In this document: positions 1 through 7,012 of the stretch, piece by piece
How positions within the stretch are numbered: position 1 is the stretch's first letter
Layout: every line of letters begins with the position of its first letter
Source: JAYKHL01 sp035284865
GTDB taxonomy: Bacteria; Cyanobacteriota; Sericytochromatia; S15B-MN24; JAQBPE01
Assembly (NCBI GenBank): GCA_035284865.1
Contig: JAYKHL010000037.1
Coordinates: forward strand, 1 to 64,000
DNA length: 64,000 nucleotides
Direction of reading: 5' to 3'
The notes under the pieces: model-generated
Told to the model about the DNA's origin: nothing
What the model saw: only the letters and a program-made list of their open reading frames with translations
The model's database searches: none
Program-made: the position numbers and the translations under genes

Positions 1-672
1 GTAGGCCAGCGGTGCCACCTCGATCATACCCTTCTCCAGGTAACGGGTAACCCGCTCCCCGTCCAGCATCTCGTACATGGCATCATACAGCGGTCGGAAG
101 TAGGGATCGACCTTGGCCTGGAAGTCCCCCGGCAAGAACCCCAGGCTCTCTCCCGCCTCGACGGCCGGCCGGGTGAGGATGATGCGAGACACCCGCTTCT
201 CGCGCAGGAACTGAGCCGCCAGCGCGGCGGCCAGGTAGGTCTTCCCCGTGCCGGCCGGCCCGATGCCAAAGGTCAACGTGTGTCCGCAGATGGCCTCGAC
301 ATAGCCGCGCTGGTTGGAGGTGCGGGCCCGGACGGGCTTCCCCCGGTGGGTTCGCGTGACCACGTCATCCAGCCACCCCGCGACGGGCGCCGCCGGATCG
401 GCAGCCAGGCCCGCCACCATGCCCCGCAATTCATCGGCGCCCAGCAGGGCATCGGCTCGAGCCCGCGGGAGCAACCCCCGGATCAGGGCTTCCGCCCGTT
501 CCACGGCGCCGAGTGGACCCCGCACGCCAAGATGCTCTCCCCGCAAGGTGAGCGCCACGCCGAAGGCTTGCTCCAAACAGACGAGGTTCTCCTCGTTGAC
601 GCCGGAGAGCCAGCGCGCGGCATGACCATCTTCGAGGTGGACTTCGACTTCAAAAGGGGTTTCGTTGGGCAA
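1..672 (-). CDS. phoH: PhoH family ATPase (3' end outside window)
   Basis: PhoH-like P-loop ATPase, a cytoplasmic family linked to RNA metabolism and stress. The reverse strand reads through an N-terminal region typical of the family, then the Walker A motif GPAGTGKT at about residues 138-145, followed by the conserved stretch ILTRPAVEAGESLGFLPGD. The reading frame runs off the left edge, so the C-terminus, including most of the ATPase core, is missing here. I place the start at a TTG (672-670) because a rho-independent terminator (693-723) lies just upstream; an in-frame GTG pair next to the rpsU stop is possible but would put the terminator inside the gene. No strong Shine-Dalgarno is visible at the TTG, so the start is uncertain. 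Family assignment is secure. Confidence 0.9.
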   Translation of the reverse strand, partial: MPNETPFEVEVHLEDGHAARWLSGVNEENLVCLEQAFGVALTLRGEHLGVRGPLGAVERAEALIRGLLPRARADALLGADELRGMVAGLAADPAAPVAGWLDDVVTRTHRGKPVRARTSNQRGYVEAICGHTLTFGIGPAGTGKTYLAAALAAQFLREKRVSRIILTRPAVEAGESLGFLPGDFQAKVDPYFRPLYDAMYEMLDGERVTRYLEKGMIEVAPLAY

Positions 673-692
673 CGCGGGGGCCTGGGACAGGG

Positions 693-723
693 AAAAAAAA
701 GAGGCAGGACACAAGGCCCTGCC
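693..723 (-). terminator. rho-independent terminator of rpsU
   Basis: On the minus strand a GGCAGG/CCTGCC stem with a nine-base loop is followed directly by a run of eight T. It lies 38 bases after the rpsU stop and just before phoH, so rpsU transcripts should mostly end here. Confidence 0.8.
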
Positions 724-761
724 ATCTGAGGAATCGAGCCGCCAAAGCAGGCGCACCACCT

Positions 762-935
762 TCAGCTGTGGCGCTTGCGTGCTGCCTCGGACTTCTTCTT
801 CCGGCGAACGCTGGGCTTCTCGTAGCGCTCACGGCGCTTGATCTCCGAGAGGATGCCAGCCTTCTGAATCTTCTTCTTGAACCGCTTCAGGGCACTCTCG
901 ATCGGCTCGTTTTCGCCGACGCGGACTTCTGCCAA
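762..935 (-). CDS. rpsU: 30S ribosomal protein S21
   Basis: Small basic ribosomal protein of the 30S subunit. The 57-aa product begins MAEVRVGENEPIESALKRF and ends in a Lys/Arg-rich tail, exactly as expected of bS21 (family length about 55-70 aa). The start is TTG (935-933) with a G-rich Shine-Dalgarno about eight bases upstream; no ATG start fits. It has its own promoter (1012-1040) and terminator (693-723), so it is a monocistronic unit next to phoH. Confidence 0.96.
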   Translation of the reverse strand: MAEVRVGENEPIESALKRFKKKIQKAGILSEIKRRERYEKPSVRRKKKSEAARKRHS

Positions 936-1011
936 ATTAACTCACCCCCCGTCATGGAAGCTTATCACCACGGTGACCGACGCAGGGCACCAGCCCGTCG
1001 TGACGGTTTCC

Positions 1012-1040
1012 AGTATACCGGACGCGGGGACCCGGCGCAA
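1012..1040 (-). promoter_or_regulatory. sigma70-type promoter of rpsU
   Basis: Minus strand reads TTGCGC, 17 bases, TATACT. The -10 box is preceded by CCGG. Predicted transcription start is near 1005, giving a leader of about 70 bases. Confidence 0.7.
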
Positions 1041-1181
1041 ATGGTGTCCAGAGGGCCGCCACGACAAAGCCCCTCTATTGTTAATCTTTATTTAACCATA
1101 ATTTCAAGAATCCGACGCGAGCCAGGGCCAAGGGGGCACGATAAGGAAGCCATCCGTGCAACCCTTGGTGAGGTGGATGCC

Positions 1182-1946
1182 ATGTCCCTGATGCAGCCAG
1201 TCGGCCCCCGTCCGAGCGTCCCGCAGGGCGGCGGAGTCCCGCCCGTTGGGCCAGCCCGCACCATCGCCGCGGCCGCCCCCGTGCCCGCCTCGGCCCCGAT
1301 CACCGCTGCGAGCTACAACTGGGGCTACGCGGACCCGCGGGATCACATCTTCGATCACCCCTACGACGGTTGGGCCCTGAACCGGGGGTTTGTCGGGCTC
1401 TTCCCGCTGGGCTTCTGGCTCCGGTATGCCCCGATGAGAGGGCTGGCGGCCTCCCTCACGAAGGTCCCCGCGCAGAGGCTCCAAGCCTACGCCGTGCGGG
1501 AGAGGTTCATGCGCCTGCCCGGCATGACCCCGGACTACGCCCGCGTGCTGCAGCTCGGCTACCTCAACGCGACCCAGGGCCAGATGCCGCTGCAGCGCAA
1601 CGCCCCGCTCTCCTGGCTCGGTCAGTACGGCGCGCCCGGGGACCTGAACGACTGGGTGCTCCGCGGCCCCTTCATCCTGGGTCTCCACACCAGCGCCGTC
1701 CAGTATGGCCTCGCGACCTCCCACACGCCGGCCGTGCCAGGGCCCAGGGAGCTCCAGGCCCTCGCCCAGCAAGCGCTGCTGATCGCGCCACCTCCCGTGC
1801 AGCCACCCGGCTACGGCCCCGGGCCGGGGTACGGGCCAGGGCCGGGCCTTCCTCCCCCGGGCTATGGTGGCACGCCGGGCTATGGCGCAGACCCACTCAC
1901 GCAGCTCGGGCAGCTGCTCGGGGCGATCGGCAACCTGTTCCGCTGA
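1182..1946 (+). CDS. Hypothetical protein with Pro/Gly/Tyr-rich tail
   Basis: 254 aa. I do not recognise a family. No clear signal peptide is visible; residues 1-45 are rich in Pro, Ala and Gly, followed by a central part with many aromatics (NWGYADPRDHIFDHPYDGW), then a C-terminal low-complexity tract of GYGPGPG-type repeats and a short hydrophobic end. The ATG at 1182 follows an AGGTGG-like site; the frame stays open upstream but those codons overlap the rpsU promoter region and lack a ribosome site. Divergently transcribed from rpsU. An AT-rich stretch at 1076-1110 probably carries its promoter. Could be a surface or spore-coat-like matrix protein, but that is speculation. Confidence 0.6.
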   Translation: MSLMQPVGPRPSVPQGGGVPPVGPARTIAAAAPVPASAPITAASYNWGYADPRDHIFDHPYDGWALNRGFVGLFPLGFWLRYAPMRGLAASLTKVPAQRLQAYAVRERFMRLPGMTPDYARVLQLGYLNATQGQMPLQRNAPLSWLGQYGAPGDLNDWVLRGPFILGLHTSAVQYGLATSHTPAVPGPRELQALAQQALLIAPPPVQPPGYGPGPGYGPGPGLPPPGYGGTPGYGADPLTQLGQLLGAIGNLFR

Positions 1947-1964
1947 CCCCGGGGGTCACCGCGC

Positions 1965-4900
1965 TTGCCTGAACGGGCCAGCGCGGCGTATGGTCATGGG
2001 GCCGTGCGCGCCCCCCTCCTGCGACTGTTCTTCCCGGCCTCGACGTCGCTTCGGGGCACCCCCCTCTTCCCGGCTGCGCTGGCCCTGCTGGCCTGGCTGG
2101 TCACGGGCGTGGAGGCTAGAGCGGCGACCGAAGCCACGACTGCGCCTCCCGCCCCAGCCGCCACCCCGACCCCAGCCGCCGCGCACCTGATCTACACGGG
2201 CCTGACCGGCGGGCTGACCCAGGCCCGTGTCGAGTTCGCCCCGCTCTGGACGATGTTCGACGCCGCCCTGTCGCCTCCCTTTCGGGCAGGTGGTTTTCGG
2301 GAGGACAACGTCTTCCGGCTTGGCAGCCGGCTGCTCTACACCGACCAGGGCCCCCTCACGCTGAGAGACCTGGAGCGGTTTCTGAGCGACGGGGCCTGCA
2401 CGTTCGGACCGCCGGAGCCGGTGGCGCTGGTGCAAACGGATGACGCGCTGGTGCTGGAGGTGGGAACCGGGGGGTGGGGCCTGCCTGCCTTCGGCGAGCT
2501 GGTGGAGCGCGCGGGGCGGTTCCACACGTCGCGGGGGCGGGTGGTCCGCCGCCACCGCGTGGTGAATGCAGCCGGGACCCCCCTCTTCCTCCTCGATGCG
2601 ACTGACGCGTCCCTGGATCCTTGCGCCCCCTTGGCCCCCGCCGCGGAGTGGGAGATGGTGCCAGCCGCCTCGATCGACCTCTCCCGGATGGAGCGGGACG
2701 GCACCCTTCGCAGGACCCGCCTGCTGGCGGCAGCACGCCCCCTCGGGCAGGGGCCTCGGCGCAGCCACCTGGTGCGTCGCTGGCGGGCCGAGGCCCCGCA
2801 ACAGACCCTCCACGTGGACCTCGGCGACGCCCTCGAGCCCGGCACCTCGGAGGGGGCCCGCGTGCGCCGGGCCTTCACGATGAAACACCTCGGGGAGCTG
2901 GGGCTCGACGCCCTCGTGCCCGGAGAGACGGAGCTCGCGCTGCCCGCGAACGAGTGGGCGCAGCTCGCGGCTGTGGTCCCCCTGGTGGCGGCGAACGTCG
3001 AGCCTCTGGATGCCGCCCTGCCCCGCCCCCCTGGCGTGCTCCGGCGGAAGCTCGGCCCGCTGCGCGTGGCCCTGGTGGGGTTGACGGACGACCGAAGCTT
3101 CGAGGCCACGGGCCTGGCGGGGCCCGGCGCCCACTGGAAGGTGGCCCCGCCGCTTGAGGCTGCTGCGGCCACGCTGGCGCAGCTCAGGCAGCTGCCGCTG
3201 GTCGACCGCCCCGACCTGGTGGTCCTCGCCACCAACGTGCGGGACGACCGGCTGCAGGTGATGCGCCAGCTCGATGGCGCCAGCGTGGTGCTGGCCGATA
3301 TGGACGGCCTGCCGGGGGAGGTCGTCGAGGAGACCGTCGCGGTGGGGGGCGAGGAACGGGCCCGCGGCCGCAAGCCCTTGATGGTCGCCCGGTCCAGCCC
3401 CTCTCGCGTGGGGCGCCTCACCGCTGCGTTCGCGGAGGTGGGGACACGGCGCAACCTGGTGCGGTTGCACAACGAGGCGATCCTGGTGACGGACAAGCTG
3501 CCGGCGGAGCCCCGCTGGCGGCACGAGCTCAACGTGCTGACCGACCGCCACCAGCGGAAGCGTCGCGAGCTGCTCCTGCCAGACCTTCGGGAACTCGACG
3601 AGGCGGGTGAGCCCCTCGGGCTTAGGTTCGACACCTCGCGGTGGAACACCCTGGTGGCCCAGCTGGTCTGGACTCGCACCGGAGCCGAGGTGGCCATCTT
3701 GCGCCGGCTCCCTCTGGACTACAAGGTCATTGGCCCTGTCAGCCGGCTGGCGGCAGAGCGGTGGCTCGAGGTGGAGGACCGGCTCGTGGACGTGGTGCTG
3801 CCGGGCAAGGCCATCAAGGCGCTGGCCGCGGGGGCCCGGGGAGCGCTGTCGGTGGCAGGCTATGATGCCGGCTCGGGCCAGGCGCTGGGCGGCCCCATCA
3901 GCGATGACGAGCTCTATCGGGTCACCACGACGGACGTCACGATGCGGCTTCCCCTGCTGCGGGAGCACTTCCGCAAGCGCCCGATGCAGGACCGCTGGCA
4001 GCGCATCCCTGGCCAGGGCCTGAGGCCGGCGGCGACGGGAGGAGACCCCGTGACGCTGCGGGATCACGTGCTGGACACCCTCAAGGCGCTCAAGCAGCGT
4101 CACGGCGGAGCCTTCGATGCGGCCTATCGGGCCGAGCTCAAGGCCTGGCTCACCCCCAACGGGCGCGGCGGCCCGCCACGATGGACGGTCCGCCTGGACG
4201 ACGGGGAGTTGCTGACCAACGCGCTCCGCGGCGCGGAGGACCCGGCCTTCTCTCAGGTGCGAAACACGCGGGCCACCGCCCCGTCGAGCCTGACGCTCGG
4301 TGGCCGCGGTCGGCTCGCCGTGCTGTACGACTCGCAGGATTGGGGCCTCGAGCAGCGGGCCCGGGGCATCTACAAGCGCACCACGTTGACCCGCGAGGGC
4401 AAGGAGGTGGTGCAGGAAACGGACGACGAGCTGGCCCTGACCTCGGAGGTTCGGCTGAAGCGGCTCTCGATGCTCGCCCCGGTGGGCACCGTGACCCCGT
4501 TCGGAAGTGGCACCTACACCACGGAGTTCGTCCCGGATACGGCCGAGGGCGTCACCAAGCCACGGCGTTCGGAGCTGGCCGCCATCGCGGGCCTGTTGTG
4601 GGCCCCGGGGGGGGCGGAGCGGGAGTGGCGCGTCGGGCTGGCCCTGAAGAACGATCTGGCCAACCCAGGGATGCTCGAGCCGGGTGTGTACGTGGCTGGC
4701 GGGTGGGAGCGCTCCCTGGCCCCCGTTCTGCCCGCCCGGTTCAAGTCAGGGGTCGAGCTTTTCCGGTACGCCGGCACCCCCACCGACACCCCGGACCGCC
4801 TCGGGCTGGCAGCCACGCTCAACGCAGGCCTCGCCATTCCCCTGTGGGACCGGCTGACCCTCAACGTCGGTGCCGACTGGTTCGTGTTCACGGGCAAGGT

Positions 4901-4994
4901 GGCGGCCACGGACCGGCTCCGGGCCAGCGCAGACTTCCGGGTGGGGCTCGGCTATTCACTGGCCTGGAAGCCCCTGCACAGGCTATGGTTCTGA
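1965..4994 (+). CDS. 5'-nucleotidase-like protein fused to a C-terminal beta-barrel
   Basis: 1009 aa, predicted exported (hydrophobic segment at about residues 35-50 ending in ARA). Residues about 300-460 follow the order of a UshA/5'-nucleotidase metallophosphatase domain (LGELGLDAL..GETEL; VALVGLTDD; PDLVVLATN). Residues about 540-660 match the 5'-nucleotidase C-terminal domain, notably ALSVAGYDAG..LGGPISDDELYRVTTTD. The metal-binding signatures are degenerate: the expected GNHE appears as GETE and no DxH is evident. From about residue 770 the sequence has alternating beta-strand character with aromatic ends, finishing in ...WKPLHRLWF, like an outer-membrane barrel. Start TTG 1965; an in-frame GTG at 2001 is an alternative. 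Function is therefore a surface-anchored, probably non-catalytic nucleotidase relative. Confidence 0.6.
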   Translation: MPERASAAYGHGAVRAPLLRLFFPASTSLRGTPLFPAALALLAWLVTGVEARAATEATTAPPAPAATPTPAAAHLIYTGLTGGLTQARVEFAPLWTMFDAALSPPFRAGGFREDNVFRLGSRLLYTDQGPLTLRDLERFLSDGACTFGPPEPVALVQTDDALVLEVGTGGWGLPAFGELVERAGRFHTSRGRVVRRHRVVNAAGTPLFLLDATDASLDPCAPLAPAAEWEMVPAASIDLSRMERDGTLRRTRLLAAARPLGQGPRRSHLVRRWRAEAPQQTLHVDLGDALEPGTSEGARVRRAFTMKHLGELGLDALVPGETELALPANEWAQLAAVVPLVAANVEPLDAALPRPPGVLRRKLGPLRVALVGLTDDRSFEATGLAGPGAHWKVAPPLEAAAATLAQLRQLPLVDRPDLVVLATNVRDDRLQVMRQLDGASVVLADMDGLPGEVVEETVAVGGEERARGRKPLMVARSSPSRVGRLTAAFAEVGTRRNLVRLHNEAILVTDKLPAEPRWRHELNVLTDRHQRKRRELLLPDLRELDEAGEPLGLRFDTSRWNTLVAQLVWTRTGAEVAILRRLPLDYKVIGPVSRLAAERWLEVEDRLVDVVLPGKAIKALAAGARGALSVAGYDAGSGQALGGPISDDELYRVTTTDVTMRLPLLREHFRKRPMQDRWQRIPGQGLRPAATGGDPVTLRDHVLDTLKALKQRHGGAFDAAYRAELKAWLTPNGRGGPPRWTVRLDDGELLTNALRGAEDPAFSQVRNTRATAPSSLTLGGRGRLAVLYDSQDWGLEQRARGIYKRTTLTREGKEVVQETDDELALTSEVRLKRLSMLAPVGTVTPFGSGTYTTEFVPDTAEGVTKPRRSELAAIAGLLWAPGGAEREWRVGLALKNDLANPGMLEPGVYVAGGWERSLAPVLPARFKSGVELFRYAGTPTDTPDRLGLAATLNAGLAIPLWDRLTLNVGADWFVFTGKVAATDRLRASADFRVGLGYSLAWKPLHRLWF

Positions 4995-5020
4995 CCATGC
5001 GTCCAGCTCGGAGCACGGCC

Positions 5021-5521
5021 ATGAAGCGAACACTGGGGTGCCTGGCCCTCGCCGCGGTGGTGATGACCACGCTGCCTGGCTGTGCCGTGTGGCACGCCTA
5101 TGCCCAACGCGCCGCCGTCCGCGAGGCGCGCTTCTCGCTCCGCGGCGTGCAGGTCGGGGGGCTCGACCTGCTGGGCGTGACCCTCCACGTCGAGCTTGGG
5201 GTCACCAACCCCACGGCCAGCCCCCTCACCATCGATCAGCTGACGTGGACGCTCCACGTCAATGACGTGCCCGCAGCCCGCGGCAGCACCTCCACGGCCC
5301 TGACGGTGCCGCCGCAGGAGGCGCGCTCGCTGCCTCTCAGGGTGTCGCTGGCCTACGCGGACCTGAGCAGCCAGGTCCGCCAGCTGCTGCTCTCGCGTGG
5401 CGTTCGGACGTGGCGCATCGCGGGCACGGCCCGCCTCCAAAGCCCGCTGGGCCCTTTCGACTACCCGTTCCACCTTGAGCGCGAGGGTGCGGGAGGTCCT
5501 GCGGCCGGCTCCTGGCCTTGA
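5021..5521 (+). CDS. LEA14-like (WHy domain) lipoprotein
   Basis: 166 aa. Signal peptide with lipobox TLPGC at about residues 20-24. The rest resembles the LEA14/water-stress WHy fold: FSLRGVQVGGLDLLGVTLHVELGVTNP, then an alternating pattern with LTVPPQEARSLPLRVSL. Such proteins sit in the envelope and their biochemical role is unclear. ATG at 5021 has CGGAG ten bases upstream; an in-frame ATG at 4997 directly after the preceding stop is possible. Tightly follows the barrel-fused gene and likely shares its transcript. Confidence 0.7.
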   Translation: MKRTLGCLALAAVVMTTLPGCAVWHAYAQRAAVREARFSLRGVQVGGLDLLGVTLHVELGVTNPTASPLTIDQLTWTLHVNDVPAARGSTSTALTVPPQEARSLPLRVSLAYADLSSQVRQLLLSRGVRTWRIAGTARLQSPLGPFDYPFHLEREGAGGPAAGSWP

Positions 5522-5561
5522 CGCAAGGGGGGGCCGCGCCTGGGCGGGCGGCCTGCCGCTC

Positions 5562-5570
5562 GGGTACACT
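5562..5570 (+). promoter_or_regulatory. -10 element GGGTACACT upstream of the cytochrome gene
   Basis: TACACT preceded by GGG, 31 bases before the predicted GTG start at 5602. Member of a recurrent GGGTAyAAT motif in this window; no clear -35 box. Confidence 0.45.
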
Positions 5571-5601
5571 GGAAGCGCTCATCCGGGAGGACCAGCTGGA
5601 C

Positions 5602-5949
5602 GTGCGCGCCGCGCTCTTGCCACTTGTGCTGATGATCCTGGGCACGTCCGGCTGCTGGGCCCAGGATTTCTACGAACCGGATCGTGCCGCGCTGGCTGAT
5701 CCGCTCCGAGGAGAGCGGTTGTTCAGGTCCAACTGCGCCCGCAGTTGCCACCCAGCCAACGCCTTCGAGGTGAAAAAGGTGAAGACCCACCGGCAGCTCG
5801 TCAGCACTGTTCGTGCATACTACGAGCAGGTGGTGGGACGCGAGGAAAACTACTCGCGGCAGGACCTCTACGACCTTTCCCGGTATCTCGATCGCAAGCA
5901 CTATCGCCTGCCTGCCCCCGCCCCTCAGGGGGGGGCCTCCAGGCCCTGA
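5602..5949 (+). CDS. Small exported c-type cytochrome with CX3CH haem motif
   Basis: 115 aa. An N-terminal hydrophobic segment ending GTSGCWAQD is a signal peptide, possibly with a lipobox. The mature part starts like a class I cytochrome c (RGERLFRSNC) and then reads CARSCH (C45, C49, H50): three residues instead of two between the haem cysteines. The C-terminal half has the usual helical end (YSRQDLYDLSRYLDRKHY). No Met remains after the haem site to act as distal ligand; three His do. GTG start at 5602 chosen because it begins the signal peptide; GGGAGG lies about 12 bases upstream. Redox partner unknown. Confidence 0.65.
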   Translation: MRAALLPLVLMILGTSGCWAQDFYEPDRAALADPLRGERLFRSNCARSCHPANAFEVKKVKTHRQLVSTVRAYYEQVVGREENYSRQDLYDLSRYLDRKHYRLPAPAPQGGASRP

Positions 5950-6180
5950 GGTTCCCCCAAGCCCTCCGGGTTTTCCCTCCCGTCGCGATCTTTGCCAGCG
6001 CCTTGAGGCCCCCGGCGCGATGCTTCCACCAGATTGTGGCCGGCCTCAACCCCTCGTCCCCGCTGCCCGCGGCGGCCCCTGTCTTTCCCCCGGGGCAGGT
6101 CGTGAACTTTGGTTAAGCAACCAGCCGGAGCGTGACGGCCGGGTATACGAACAAGGTCCGCTTGCCCCTGGAGCGCCCCC
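5950..6180 (+). other. Intergenic region before endonuclease V
   Basis: 231 bases without a gene. The sequence GGGTATACGA at about 6140-6149 resembles the -10 motif seen elsewhere and could drive the downstream gene. I see no hairpin terminator, repeat or RNA gene. Confidence 0.35.
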
Positions 6181-6891
6181 TTGCTGATCCCGCTGAGCCA
6201 CGAACACCCCTGGGACGTCGCCCCCTACGAGGCCCAGCAACTGCAACGGAGCCTGCAGGGTAACGTGCAGGAGATCGATCTTGAGGTCCCCCCACGCACG
6301 ATCGCCGGGGTGGAGGTGGCCCACTCTCGCTTCAGCGACATCCTCGTGGCGGCCGTGTCGGTGCTCAGGCTCCCGGATCTCACCGTGGTCGAGGAAGTCA
6401 CAGCCGAGTACTCGGCCGTCTTTCCCTTCATCCCGGGCTTGCTGTCCTTTCGGGAGGTACCCGCCGTGCTGGAGGCCCTCGCGCGACTCGAGGCCCTGCC
6501 AGACGCCCTGATCGTGGACGGGCCCGGCGTCGCCCACCCCCACGGCCTCGGCGTTGCCTCGCACCTGGGGGTGCTCCTCAACCGGCCCACCATCGGGTGC
6601 TCGCGAAGCGCGCTGGTGGGCAGCTACGTGGAGCCGGAGGTGTCCGCGGGATCGCAGTCCGCGCTGGTGTGGCAGGGCGAGTTGATCGGCACGGTCTACC
6701 GGTCCAAGAACCGCGTGGCCCCGCTCTTCGTCTCCGTCGGCCACCGCGTGACGCGCGCCACCGCGCTGGAGATGGTCGTGGCCTGCTGCAAGGGGTATCG
6801 CCTGCCCGAGCCCACCCGCAGGGCTCATGCCAGGCTCACGGAGGCGCGGCAGGCCCTCAGGACAGACAGCCTGGCAAACGGCCCGGCCTGA
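6181..6891 (+). CDS. nfi: Endonuclease V
   Basis: 236 aa, DNA repair enzyme that cuts 3' to deaminated bases such as inosine; cytoplasmic, Mg-dependent. The family pattern is clear: VLRLPDL, FPFIPGLLSFRE (Glu92), IVDGPGVAHPHGLGVASHLG (Asp113), PTIGCSRS, YRSKNRVAPLFVSVGHRV and GYRLPEPTR. Two positions differ from the usual consensus: the first metal-binding Asp (AGxDV) is Glu45 here (AGVEV), and the His of VDGHG is Pro. Start TTG 6181. Length matches the family (about 220-240 aa). Stands alone. Confidence 0.9.
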   Translation: MLIPLSHEHPWDVAPYEAQQLQRSLQGNVQEIDLEVPPRTIAGVEVAHSRFSDILVAAVSVLRLPDLTVVEEVTAEYSAVFPFIPGLLSFREVPAVLEALARLEALPDALIVDGPGVAHPHGLGVASHLGVLLNRPTIGCSRSALVGSYVEPEVSAGSQSALVWQGELIGTVYRSKNRVAPLFVSVGHRVTRATALEMVVACCKGYRLPEPTRRAHARLTEARQALRTDSLANGPA

Positions 6892-7012
6892 CGCGCGCCG
6901 TGTCGCCGGTGCCGAGCCTGCGCGCGCAGGCGGAGGCCCCCTGGTCATGGTAAACTGGCGGCCCAGGCCGGTGCCTTGGCCTGCCCCTCGACCAGCCACC
7001 CTGGAGGGCCAG

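Noticed and set aside
483..725. Small antisense frames over phoH
   Set aside because: The reverse strand in another frame encodes clear PhoH motifs; these frames are shadows.
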